NCBI GenBank assembly: GCA_024235855.1
Contig: JACKLN010000005.1
Location: 186,001 to 250,000 of the forward strand
Reading direction: 5' to 3'
Origin: Burkholderiaceae bacterium
GTDB lineage: Bacteria > Pseudomonadota > Gammaproteobacteria > Burkholderiales > Burkholderiaceae_C
DNA length: 64,000 nt
In this document: in pieces, positions 1 through 10,181 of the stretch
How the letters are laid out: each line of letters opens with the position of its first letter
Position numbering within the stretch: the first letter of the stretch is position 1
The notes under the pieces: model-generated
Told to the model about the DNA's origin: nothing
Databases searched by the model: none
What the model saw: only the letters and a program-made list of their open reading frames with translations
Made by a program: the position numbers and the translations under genes

Positions 1-310
1 CGGGCCTGCTGTGGGGCGGCGCACCGGACGGTCGCGATGCCGACATCGCCGAACTCGCCGGCCACACGGCCGGTCTGAAGGCCCTGCCCGGCTTGCCACC
101 AGCCGTGCGCTGGCTGGGCGAGCAGGGCCCGCTGCAGGACGGGGCCGCCGTCGACCACGCGGCGGCCTACTGGCAGGCACTGCTGGCGGCAGCGCAGCGC
201 GGCCTGGACGAGGGTGACAGCGGGCTGCAGCCGCCGCTGGCGCTGCCCGGCGTGCCGCCAGCCCTGCTGCACGACCCGCGCCACGCGCTGAACTGGCAGC
301 GCGCCTGGCG

Positions 311-2356
<2,046 letters not shown>

Positions 2357-2449
2357 GGTGTCTCCTTCTGCAATCCTCGCGCCAGGCGGCAGCGGCCCCG
2401 GCGCACTGCCCGCGCTCTGTGGCGCGGTACAGGGTTTTCCTGAATGCTA

Positions 2450-2464
2450 GTCGCGCAATGCGAC
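2450..2464. promoter_or_regulatory. Palindrome, candidate activator binding site (UAS)
   Basis: GTCGC-N5-GCGAC is a perfect 5+5 inverted repeat about 95-110 bases upstream of the sigma-54 promoter at 2559-2576. That is where enhancer-binding proteins usually bind. The assignment to the divergent AcoR-type protein is inference. Confidence 0.4.
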
Positions 2465-2558
2465 AGCGTGCAATTCCGCAACGGTCCCCTCGGGGGCAAC
2501 CCCTATGGCTTGGCCTTCATGGGCGGGACGATGCTGTCGTCGCGGCGACGAGACGGGG

Positions 2559-2576
2559 TTGGCACAGGCATTGCAG
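2559..2576 (+). promoter_or_regulatory. Sigma-54 (-24/-12) promoter for pedF
   Basis: TTGGCAC-AGGCA-TTGCAG matches the sigma-54 consensus TGGCAC-N5-TTGCW exactly, with the invariant GG and GC ten bases apart. It lies about 40 bases before the pedF start codon, and the next upstream gene is a divergent sigma-54 activator. Confidence 0.85.
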
Positions 2577-2615
2577 TCCAGCGACGCAAGCCCGATTCGA
2601 AACCGCTGGAGACCG

Positions 2616-3089
2616 ATGATGAACCCCCAACCCTTCACGAAGCTGGCCGCCGCCCTCACGATCCTGGCCGCAACCGGCAGCGTCTGGGCCCATGGCGACG
2701 TGACACCGCAGGCCGTGGACACGAAAGCACTGCCGCAGCTCGGCGACGCCTGGAAACCCGAGAACCCGTACCGCGGCCACGCCGAGGCGATCAAGATCGG
2801 CGCGTCGGCCTACAACCAGAACTGTGCGCGCTGCCATGGCCTGGAGGCCATCTCCGGCGGCATCGCTCCGGACCTGCGCAAGCTCGACAACGACTGCGCC
2901 ACCATGCGCGTGGAGAAGAAGAAGGCCGCCTGCGTGGCCGAGATGGACCAGTACTTCGCCGGCAGCGTGCGCAAGGGCAAGGTGCGCAACGGCGCGGTCT
3001 ACATGCCGCCGTTCGACGGCATCCTGTCGCAGGAGGCCGTCTGGGCCGTGAAGGCCTACCTGGAGACGCGGCGCGAGAAGCCGCTGTGA
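2616..3089 (+). CDS. pedF: Cytochrome c-550 PedF
   Basis: A 157-residue periplasmic mono-haem cytochrome c. A signal peptide covers residues 1-26 and is cleaved around VWA-HGDV. The haem motif is CARCH at 70-74, and the probable axial Met lies in the YMPPF motif near 135. Extra Cys residues (DNDC...AAC) sit between them. The flanking pattern HGDVTPQAVDT, NPYRG, AYNQNCARCHG, SGGIAPDLR is that of the PedF family, which accepts electrons from PQQ-dependent alcohol dehydrogenases. Two adjacent ATGs (2616 and 2619) share a GGAGA ribosome-binding site. It is transcribed from the sigma-54 promoter and followed 25 bases later by the solute-binding protein gene, so the two are probably one operon. Confidence 0.92.
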   Translation: MMNPQPFTKLAAALTILAATGSVWAHGDVTPQAVDTKALPQLGDAWKPENPYRGHAEAIKIGASAYNQNCARCHGLEAISGGIAPDLRKLDNDCATMRVEKKKAACVAEMDQYFAGSVRKGKVRNGAVYMPPFDGILSQEAVWAVKAYLETRREKPL

Positions 3090-3114
3090 GCATCGCGCCG
3101 GAGGAGACACCCGA

Positions 3115-3951
3115 ATGAACACCCGCCGCACCTGCCTGCGTGCCGCCGCGGCCGTGGCCGCCACCATGGCCGCGCCCCACCTGCGCGCGCAGGAACTCAG
3201 CGCCCTGGAACGCGTGCGCAAGCGCGGCATCCTCAGCGTGGGCCTGTACAACGCGATGCCGCCGTTCCACGTGGACGGCGCCGGCATCGACGTCGACCTC
3301 GGCCAGGCCCTGGCACAGGCGCTGGGCCTGAAGTTCTCGCCACTGCCGTTCACGGCCGACGAGAACATGGACGACGACCTGCGCAACATGGTCTGGAAGG
3401 GCCACTACCTGGGTTTCGGCCCGGCCGACGTACTGCTGCACGTGCCGGTGGACCGACCGCTGATGGCCGGCAACCCGCAGGTGGAGATCTTCGGCCCCTA
3501 CTACCGCGAGCGCGTGATGATCGCGCGCGACGTGCAGAAGGTGCCGCAGATGGCATCGCTGGAGAACTTCGGCAAGCTGCCCATCGCCGTGCCGGGCCAG
3601 AGCCTGGCCGGCTGGCTGCTGATCGGCGCCGACAGCGGCGCCTACCGCGACCAGCTGAGCACGAAGTGGAAGGACGGCACCGAGGCCGCCCGGGCCCTGC
3701 AGCGCGGCGACGTGGCGGCCGCCGCCGGCCTGGCGTCGGAACTCGAGACCGTGCTCGCCGGTGATGCCCGCTTCGTGATCGAGCCGCTGCCGCTGCCGCG
3801 CATGCGCAACGGCTGGGCCGTGGGCATGGCGGTGAAGAAGTCGTCGATGGACCTGGCGCAGGCACTGCAGGGCGCGCTCAACGACCTGGCAAACAACGGC
3901 ACGCTGAAGACGATGTTCGCCAAGGCCAACGTGGCCTGGCGGCCGGCCTGA
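3115..3951 (+). CDS. Quinoprotein dehydrogenase-associated solute-binding protein (MoxJ-like)
   Basis: A 278-residue periplasmic binding protein with a twin-Arg-like start (MNTRRTCLR) and export signal ending near LRAQ. The fold is that of type-2 ABC solute-binding proteins (VRKRGILSVGLYNAMPPF; GIDVDLGQALAQALGLK), with the ADVLLHVPVD segment seen in the family annotated as quinoprotein dehydrogenase-associated, related to MoxJ/XoxJ. No permease or ATPase is nearby, so it probably helps activate or assemble the dehydrogenase rather than import a solute. An AGGAG site (3101-3105) precedes ATG 3115. It ends 21 bases from the convergent metallohydrolase gene. Confidence 0.85.
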   Translation: MNTRRTCLRAAAAVAATMAAPHLRAQELSALERVRKRGILSVGLYNAMPPFHVDGAGIDVDLGQALAQALGLKFSPLPFTADENMDDDLRNMVWKGHYLGFGPADVLLHVPVDRPLMAGNPQVEIFGPYYRERVMIARDVQKVPQMASLENFGKLPIAVPGQSLAGWLLIGADSGAYRDQLSTKWKDGTEAARALQRGDVAAAAGLASELETVLAGDARFVIEPLPLPRMRNGWAVGMAVKKSSMDLAQALQGALNDLANNGTLKTMFAKANVAWRPA

Positions 3952-3972
3952 GAGGAGGCACGCTGCGGTGCT

Positions 3973-4917
3973 TCAGCGCCGCAGCGCCGCGCGTTCGTAG
4001 CGCGGGAACAGGTGCGCCACGTTGCGCACGTACTCGGTGTCGAAGGCGGCCCAGGCCGTGAAGCGGGCGGGCACCGGCGCGCGCAGCAGTTCGTTCATGT
4101 CCCAGCCGCCCTCGGCCGCCTGGCGGAAGTGGCCGTCCAGCCATTGCAGGAAGGCGCGCGTGCCGGCCAGCCCGCTGCCGTCGGCATGCACCGGGCCGTG
4201 GCTGGGCACCACGGTGGCGGTCAGCAGGGGCTGCAGGCGGTCCAGACTCTGCAGCCAGGCCGGGACGTCGGCGTGCGGCGTGGTGGGCACGCGCTGTGCG
4301 AACACCAGGCCGCCGGCGAAGCTGACGCCGCTGGTGCGGTCGATCAGCACGAGGTCGGACGCCGTGTGGCCCTGCAAGGCCACCAGCTCGAACCGCCGCT
4401 GGCCCAGCGTCCACACACCGGCTTTCACCTGCGCGTCGAGCTCGCGGTCGGGCGGCAGCGTCTCGGTGCCCTTCATCCAGTCGCCGCAGAGCCGGTACAG
4501 GTTGGTCTCGTAGGACGCTGACTCGCGCCGGATGCCGGCGATGGTGGCCGCCGTTGCCCAGCGCGGCACGTCGGCGAAGGCCTGGTTGCCGAGGAAGTAG
4601 TCCGGGTGCAGGTTGAGCTGCACCACGGCCGCCACCGGTTGGCGCGTGGTGCGTGCGATCAGCGCGCGCAACTGCTCGCCGTACAGCCGGCTGGGGCCGG
4701 TGTTGACCACCAGCACGCCGGCATCGGTGACGATGAAACCGGTGTTGATGATGTTGCAGCCGTTGGCCGGCGAGAAGTCGGCATTGGCGCCCTCGACCAC
4801 GTAGACATCGGGCGCCAGGGGGCGCGCCTTCAGCCGGTAGTCCAGCGCCTGCGCCGACACGGGCGCCGCCACGCAAGCCGACAGCGCAAGCACGAGCGTC
4901 GCCGCACGCCGCTTCAT
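3973..4917 (-). CDS. Quinoprotein relay system zinc metallohydrolase (SoxH-related)
   Basis: A 314-residue secreted metallo-beta-lactamase-fold protein with a signal peptide of about 23 residues (ending VSAQA). Recognisable segments are VVEGANADFSPANGCNIINTGFI, GHTASDLVLID, FAGGLVF and VVPSHGPV. The canonical metal motif HxHxDH is replaced by NLHPDY in LNLHPDYFLGNQAF, so two usual ligands are missing while others remain. The family is known from genome surveys as a companion of PQQ dehydrogenases and PedF; no substrate is established as far as I know. Its ATG overlaps the stop of the SoxYZ-like gene (ATGA), so the two are translationally coupled. Confidence 0.82.
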   Translation of the reverse strand: MKRRAATLVLALSACVAAPVSAQALDYRLKARPLAPDVYVVEGANADFSPANGCNIINTGFIVTDAGVLVVNTGPSRLYGEQLRALIARTTRQPVAAVVQLNLHPDYFLGNQAFADVPRWATAATIAGIRRESASYETNLYRLCGDWMKGTETLPPDRELDAQVKAGVWTLGQRRFELVALQGHTASDLVLIDRTSGVSFAGGLVFAQRVPTTPHADVPAWLQSLDRLQPLLTATVVPSHGPVHADGSGLAGTRAFLQWLDGHFRQAAEGGWDMNELLRAPVPARFTAWAAFDTEYVRNVAHLFPRYERAALRR

Positions 4918-5708
4918 GGCAGCCTCTGCGCGAAGCGGTTGCCGTTGTTGTCGGTGCCGGTGATCTGCACACCACCGGGTGGCGGCACGGCGAAGTCGAC
5001 GCTGAAGACCGGGTTCTCGCTCACCGGTTCGTAGGCCTGCAGCCGCGCCAGTTCGCGGCCCTGCGCGTCGCGCACCGCCAGCCGGTTGACGTAGAAGGCC
5101 GGCACGCCGGCCACGAGGCCGGTGTCCATCGGGTGCATGACCTGCAGGCGCAGGCGGGCCGCGCCGCTGTCCTGCCCGGCGCGCGAGAACAGCCGCGCGC
5201 TGACCTGGCCGAGCGACTGCGCCCAGCTGCCGTCCTGCCGCGTGGCGCCCGAGACCGTGCAGCCGCCACCGGCGGAATCGACCCAGGTGCCACCGACCAC
5301 CCAGCCGCCCTGGCGCAGCTTGACCGCCGCACGCACCGGCGAGGCCTGTTCGAGCTTGAAGCGAAAGCCGATCGCCGGCAGCGCCTGCAGCGGCTCGAAG
5401 TCGAGCACGCGCTTGATGGGGTTGCGGTCCACCAGCACCACGATGCGCTCGACCGCGCCGAGCACCGGGTCCACGCGCACGCTGATGGGCACGTTCATCG
5501 GGTCCTCGGCGAAGGCCGGCCCGAGCACCACCACCCGCGGCTCGTAGCGCATCGGCGCGCTGCCGATGAGCTCGCGCTTCATGTCGAGCCAGGGCCAGGA
5601 CTGGTAGGGGTCGTCGGGATCGGGGCGGTCGGCCTCGGCCGCCGCGCCCCCGCCGGCCAGCGCCAGCAGGCCCGCCAGCCCGGCCAGCAGGGCAGGCCGC
5701 CGCCGCAT
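4914..5708 (-). CDS. Quinoprotein-associated fused SoxY-SoxZ-like carrier protein
   Basis: A 264-residue exported protein (signal peptide about 1-24). Residues about 40-155 resemble SoxY and end in a GGGC motif with Cys150, the position where SoxY carries sulfur intermediates on its GGCGG arm. Residues about 165-264 resemble SoxZ (LQVMHPMDTGL, FYVNRLAV, SENPVFSVDF, DNNGNR). In thiosulfate oxidation SoxY and SoxZ are separate chains; this fusion is known alongside PQQ dehydrogenases. I infer a covalent carrier whose cargo is unknown. In this fusion Cys150 lies in an interior linker rather than at the end of the chain. Start and stop overlap both neighbours (TGATG with the receptor gene, ATGA with the hydrolase gene). 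Confidence 0.85.
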   Translation of the reverse strand: MRRRPALLAGLAGLLALAGGGAAAEADRPDPDDPYQSWPWLDMKRELIGSAPMRYEPRVVVLGPAFAEDPMNVPISVRVDPVLGAVERIVVLVDRNPIKRVLDFEPLQALPAIGFRFKLEQASPVRAAVKLRQGGWVVGGTWVDSAGGGCTVSGATRQDGSWAQSLGQVSARLFSRAGQDSGAARLRLQVMHPMDTGLVAGVPAFYVNRLAVRDAQGRELARLQAYEPVSENPVFSVDFAVPPPGGVQITGTDNNGNRFAQRLP

Positions 5709-7828
5709 CACAGCGCCCCCGACAGCCGCAGCGCCAGCAGCACGCTGCGCGGCGCACCCGGCTCGAAAAAGCGGCCGTTGGCGTCGTTGACGATCACGCT
5801 GCCGGCATACCGGCGGTCGGCCAGGTTGTCCACGCGCAGCAGCCACTCGGCGCGCAGTCCGCCACCCAGGGCATAGGCCTTGGACCAGCGCAGCGCCAGC
5901 GTGCCGTAGCCGGGCGCGAAGTCGGTGTTGCGGTCGTTGACGGCCACGGTGCCGGTGGCCCGCCACTCGACGGCCGGCTCGCCCCAGGCGCCGCCCTGCC
6001 AGGCCAGTTCGGCGAACAGGCTCTCGCGCGGCGTGCCGGCGATGCGGTTGCCGGCCGGCACCGTCACCGACGGTGCGGCACAGGGGATGCCGGCGCAGGT
6101 GAGGAAGTCGTCGCGGTAGGTCGCGTCCAGCCAGCTCGCGGCCACGCGGGCGTTCCACGCCGGGGCGGGCTGCAGGCCCAGCCCCAGTTCGACACCGCGG
6201 CGCAGCGTGCGGCCGACGTTCTGGAACGACGATCGCCCGCCGGCGTTCGTGGCCACGCCCAGTTCGTCGTCGGTGCGCGCCTCGAACAGCGCGGCATCGA
6301 GCGCCACACCGGGCGCGCGCCACTTGGCGCCGAGTTCCACCTGACGGCTGGTCTGCGCCTTCAGCGCATCGTTGAAGCCGCCGGTGCCATCGGCGCGGTA
6401 GGCCAGTTCGTTCAGCGTGGGCGACTCGAAGCCGCGGCCCACGCTCAGGTGCACGTTGAGCCCGGGCATGGCCTGCCAGCGCAGGCCGAGCACGGGGCTG
6501 GTGTAGCGGAAGTCCAGGTCGCCGCTGTCGTCGCCGTTGGCCAGGTAGGCATCCCGCGATTCAAGCGCGACACGGCCATGCCGCAGGCCGCCGCTGAGCG
6601 TCCAGTGCGCGGCCAGCGGCCATTCGGCCTGCGCATAGACGTCGCGCGTGCGGGCGGTGTTGGTCTCGTCGCGGCGCAGCGCGCCGGTGACGCCGAAGAC
6701 CTGGTCGGGCGCGGTGCCGGTGAAGTTCTCGTAGCCGCGGCGGTCATCGCGCTGGCGGTCGGCCGCGATGCCGAGCACCACGTCGGCGCCGCCGACGGCC
6801 CAGCGGCTGCGCAGGTCCACACCGCCGTAGCGGCGGTCGAAGTCGATCACGCCGCCGCCGTGCCGCGGGTTGCCCTGGGCACCGGCCGGGATGGCCAGCC
6901 ACTGCGTCACCCCGCGCTCGCCGGTGTAGGCGGCCAGCTTCAGCTCGCGCAGTGCGCTGTCGTCGAAGCGGTGGGTCCAGGCCACGCCGAGCTGGGTCTG
7001 CGACAGCTGCTTGCGGGTGTCGAAGTCGATGGCCTGCGGCGCCGTCTGCTCGGGGCCGAGCTCGAACTGATCACGGGTGAGGCCCAGCGGGTCGTCGGCC
7101 GGTTGGTCCAGGTGGTTGAGCAGCACCACGACCTGGTCGCGGGTGCCCTGCCAGCGCAGCCGCGCGCCGGCCTGGGTCTTGCGCGCGCCGCTCTGCGGCC
7201 GGAAGCCGTCGATGCGCATCTGCGAGGCAGAGGCCCGCAGGTCCAGCCCCTGGCCCAGCACGGCCGCGCCGGACACCCGGGCCTGGCGCAGGCCGAAGCT
7301 GCCGGCGTCCAGCCCCACCTCCCAGCCCGGCTGGCGCACCGGCGCGCCAACCAGCGCGATGACCCCGCCGGAACTGTTGCCGTAGAGCACCGAGAACGGC
7401 CCGCGCAGCACCTCGATGCGCTCGGCCCCGGCGAGGTCGAAGTGCGATACCTGGCCCTGGCCGTCGGGCCCGGCGGCAGGGATGCCATCGGCATACAGCC
7501 GCAGGCCGCGCACACCGAAGCTGGCGCGGGCGCCGAAGCCGCGCGCGCTGATCTGCAGGTCCTGCGCGTAGTTGCCCCGGTTGTTGGCCACCAGGCCGGG
7601 CACGCGCTGCAGCGCCTCGCTGGCGTTGACCATCGGGCCGGCGCTGCGCAAGGTCTCGCGGTCGACCACGGTGATCGCGTAGGGCGCCTCCTCGACGGCA
7701 CGCTCGACGGTGGCGCCGGTGATCACCACCTGCTGCTGGGCCAGGGCGGTGCCGACAGCTGCGGGAAGGGCCAGGGCGAGTACGGCCAGCCGGGCCGGGG
7801 ACGGGTGTCTGGAAATCATGCAGCGCAT
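5708..7828 (-). CDS. TonB-dependent outer membrane receptor
   Basis: About 706 residues from ATG 7828 (ATG 7819 is possible; an in-frame TTG at 7855 is less likely). A signal peptide ends near TALAQQQ. The plug domain follows (TVVDRETL; ASEALQRVPGLVANNRGNYAQDLQISARGFG; GAERIEVLRGPFSVLYGNSSGG), then a beta-barrel whose last strand ends in SVLLALRLSGAL. Such receptors use TonB energy to import scarce metals, siderophores or cofactors. The stop codon overlaps the start of the SoxYZ-like gene (TGATG), which ties the receptor to the quinoprotein relay. Candidate ligands are therefore PQQ, or a Ca/lanthanide complex needed by a quinoprotein, but this is only inference. No cobalamin riboswitch is visible in the 120-base leader. 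Confidence 0.88.
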   Translation of the reverse strand: MRCMISRHPSPARLAVLALALPAAVGTALAQQQVVITGATVERAVEEAPYAITVVDRETLRSAGPMVNASEALQRVPGLVANNRGNYAQDLQISARGFGARASFGVRGLRLYADGIPAAGPDGQGQVSHFDLAGAERIEVLRGPFSVLYGNSSGGVIALVGAPVRQPGWEVGLDAGSFGLRQARVSGAAVLGQGLDLRASASQMRIDGFRPQSGARKTQAGARLRWQGTRDQVVVLLNHLDQPADDPLGLTRDQFELGPEQTAPQAIDFDTRKQLSQTQLGVAWTHRFDDSALRELKLAAYTGERGVTQWLAIPAGAQGNPRHGGGVIDFDRRYGGVDLRSRWAVGGADVVLGIAADRQRDDRRGYENFTGTAPDQVFGVTGALRRDETNTARTRDVYAQAEWPLAAHWTLSGGLRHGRVALESRDAYLANGDDSGDLDFRYTSPVLGLRWQAMPGLNVHLSVGRGFESPTLNELAYRADGTGGFNDALKAQTSRQVELGAKWRAPGVALDAALFEARTDDELGVATNAGGRSSFQNVGRTLRRGVELGLGLQPAPAWNARVAASWLDATYRDDFLTCAGIPCAAPSVTVPAGNRIAGTPRESLFAELAWQGGAWGEPAVEWRATGTVAVNDRNTDFAPGYGTLALRWSKAYALGGGLRAEWLLRVDNLADRRYAGSVIVNDANGRFFEPGAPRSVLLALRLSGAL

Positions 7829-7948
7829 CACACCCGAGCCGGCATCGGGTGCCAAGTCCGCACAAACCCCGGCGACTGTGCCACCACGTGACGCCCCGCG
7901 TGCTCAAGCTGGCGCGGCTGCGGCCGACATCGCCAGGGAAGTGCTCCG

Positions 7949-10168
7949 ATGACGTCGCCGCCCGCGCCCCCTTCCGCCATCGCCCCAGAGCGTCGCCCTC
8001 CGGCCGCGCGCCGGGGCGTGGCCGGGTTGTGGGCGGCCGCCCTGCTCGCGGGGCTGCTCCCGGCGATGCTCGGGGGCCTGGGCTGGCGGGTGCTGGGCCA
8101 GGAGCTCGACGCGTCGGCGGCGGCGCTGGCCGCCGACCTCGCCCGGATGCACCGCGAGGTGCCGGCCACGGACTGGCCGGCCCTGGCCCGCCAGCGCCTG
8201 GCGGCCAGCGACGTCGCCGGCCGTCTGGCCAGCCTGGCCGACGCCGACGGTGCGCTGGTGGCCACTTCGACGGCGTCGCCGGACTGGCCGACACGGTCCG
8301 TGACCGTGGCGCTGCACGACGGCGGTACCCTGGTCCTGAAGCGATCCATGCGCGGGCCGCTGGCCCTGGGGGCGCTGCTGTGGCTGTCAGCGGCCGGCAC
8401 GCTGCTGCTCTGGCGGCGTGCCATGGGCACGGGCCCCAGGGCACCGGGCGTTGCCGAGGGCGGCGACGCGGCGGTGCCGGCCCTGCGGACGCTGATCGAG
8501 TCCTTCCACGACGGCATCCTGCTCTACGGCGAAGACGGCGCGGTGCGCGACTGCAACGCCGCCGCCAGCCGGCTGCTGGGCCTGCCGGCCGAGCAGATCC
8601 TGGGGCAACCACTCACGCGCTGGGTCGATCTGGTGCACGGCGCGACCACCGGTGGCAAGGCCGAGTCGCAGGCCCGCCGCGGGTCGCCACCGCAGCCGTT
8701 TCCCTGCGAGCTGTCGATCGCGCGGGTGCCCCAGGCCGGGCGCGAGCTCTGGGCGGCCACGCTGCGCGACCTGACCGAACGCAACCTGGCCGAACGCCAG
8801 CTGCAGCAGCTGGCCAACTTCGACCCGCTGACCGGCCTGCCCAACCGCACGCTGTTCCGCGACCGCCTGCGCCTGGCCATTGCGCGCGCCGGCCGCAGCG
8901 GGCAGCCGATGGCGTTGATGTTCCTCGACCTGGACCGGTTCAAGAACGTCAACGACAGCCTGGGCCACGACGCCGGCGACCGGCTGCTGCAGCAGGTGGC
9001 AGCCCGCCTCGGCGCCGCGCTGCGGGGCAGCGACACGGTAGGGCGTTCCGACCTGGGACAGACCATCACCGTCGCCCGGCTCGGCGGCGACGAGTTCACC
9101 ATCGTGGCCGAGGCGCTGCGCAGTGCCGACGATGCGCTGCGCATCGCCGAACGCATCCAGCAGGCGCTGCAGCGGCCGGTGTCGGTGGGCAAGCACGAGA
9201 TCGTGGTCAGCACCAGCATCGGCATCACCGTCTACCCCGACGATCCGAGCCCGCCCGACGACCTGCTGCGCCACGCCGACCAGGCCATGTACCGCGCCAA
9301 GGAACTGGGCCGTGACCAAGTGCAGTTCTACAGCGCCGAGCTCAACGAACAGGCGCAGCGGCGCCTGCAGCTCGAGGCCGAGCTGCGCGTGGCGCTGGAA
9401 CGCGGTGAGTTCGAGCTCGCCTGGCAACCCAAGGCCGACCTCGCCAGCAACCGCATCAGCGGCGTCGAGGCCCTGCTGCGCTGGAAGCGGGACGGGAAGC
9501 CGGTGGCCACGCCCGATGTCTTCATCCGCGTGCTCGAGGAGACCGGCCTGATCCTGCCCGTGGGCCGGTGGGTGCTGGAGCAGGCGGCGCGGCAGATCGT
9601 GGCCTGGCGTCGTTCCGGCCTGCCCTGGCTGCGGGTGGCGGTGAACCTGTCGGCCCGGCAGCTGCGCCAGGGCGATCTGGTGCGCACCGTGGGCGAGGTG
9701 CTGGAGGCCACGGGCCTGCCGTCGGCCCAGCTGGAGCTGGAGCTGACCGAGAGCATGCTGATGGGCGGCGAGCAGCATGCGCAGCTGCTGCACCGGCTGT
9801 CGGCGCTGGGCGTTCAGCTGGCGATCGACGACTTCGGCACCGGCTGGTCGTCGCTGAGCTACCTCAAGCGCTTCAACGTCGACACGCTGAAGGTCGACCG
9901 CAGCTTCGTGCGCGACACACCGCACGACCCGGAGGACAACGCCATCACCGCCGCGATCATCGCGCTGGCCCGCAGCCTGAAGCTGCGCGTGGTGGCCGAG
10001 GGCGTGGAGACACCGCAGCAACGGCGCTTCCTGCTCGACAACGGCTGCGACGAGTTCCAGGGCTGGCTGCTGTCGCGCCCGCTGTCGGCGCAGGCCTTCG
10101 AGGCCTGGTGGCGTCAGCAGCTGCTGCTCGCATCCGGCGCGCCCGTCGAGCACGCGACCTGGCCCTGA
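7949..10168 (+). CDS. Membrane GGDEF-EAL protein (c-di-GMP synthesis and hydrolysis)
   Basis: A 739-residue protein with two hydrophobic helices (about 25-47 and 135-150) framing a roughly 85-residue periplasmic sensor. A PAS domain follows (about 175-290, TLIESFHDGILLYGEDG), then GGDEF (about 290-465) and EAL (about 485-725). The cyclase signature is intact (GGDEF near 380), as are phosphodiesterase signatures (EALLRW near 507, ELTES, DDFGTGWSSL, AEGVET), so both activities are possible. It diverges from the TonB receptor gene with 120 bases between and ends 13 bases from the convergent kinase remnant. No functional partner is obvious next to it. Confidence 0.9.
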   Translation: MTSPPAPPSAIAPERRPPAARRGVAGLWAAALLAGLLPAMLGGLGWRVLGQELDASAAALAADLARMHREVPATDWPALARQRLAASDVAGRLASLADADGALVATSTASPDWPTRSVTVALHDGGTLVLKRSMRGPLALGALLWLSAAGTLLLWRRAMGTGPRAPGVAEGGDAAVPALRTLIESFHDGILLYGEDGAVRDCNAAASRLLGLPAEQILGQPLTRWVDLVHGATTGGKAESQARRGSPPQPFPCELSIARVPQAGRELWAATLRDLTERNLAERQLQQLANFDPLTGLPNRTLFRDRLRLAIARAGRSGQPMALMFLDLDRFKNVNDSLGHDAGDRLLQQVAARLGAALRGSDTVGRSDLGQTITVARLGGDEFTIVAEALRSADDALRIAERIQQALQRPVSVGKHEIVVSTSIGITVYPDDPSPPDDLLRHADQAMYRAKELGRDQVQFYSAELNEQAQRRLQLEAELRVALERGEFELAWQPKADLASNRISGVEALLRWKRDGKPVATPDVFIRVLEETGLILPVGRWVLEQAARQIVAWRRSGLPWLRVAVNLSARQLRQGDLVRTVGEVLEATGLPSAQLELELTESMLMGGEQHAQLLHRLSALGVQLAIDDFGTGWSSLSYLKRFNVDTLKVDRSFVRDTPHDPEDNAITAAIIALARSLKLRVVAEGVETPQQRRFLLDNGCDEFQGWLLSRPLSAQAFEAWWRQQLLLASGAPVEHATWP

Positions 10169-10181
10169 CGGGCCGCCGCGC

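Noticed and set aside
7849..7885. Two TGGCAC motifs on the minus strand before the TonB receptor, suggesting a second sigma-54 promoter
   Set aside because: Neither has the GC dinucleotide ten bases after GG, so the -12 half is missing in both.
7829..7948. Cobalamin riboswitch before the TonB receptor
   Set aside because: The leader is only 120 bases and has no B12-box-like conserved segments.
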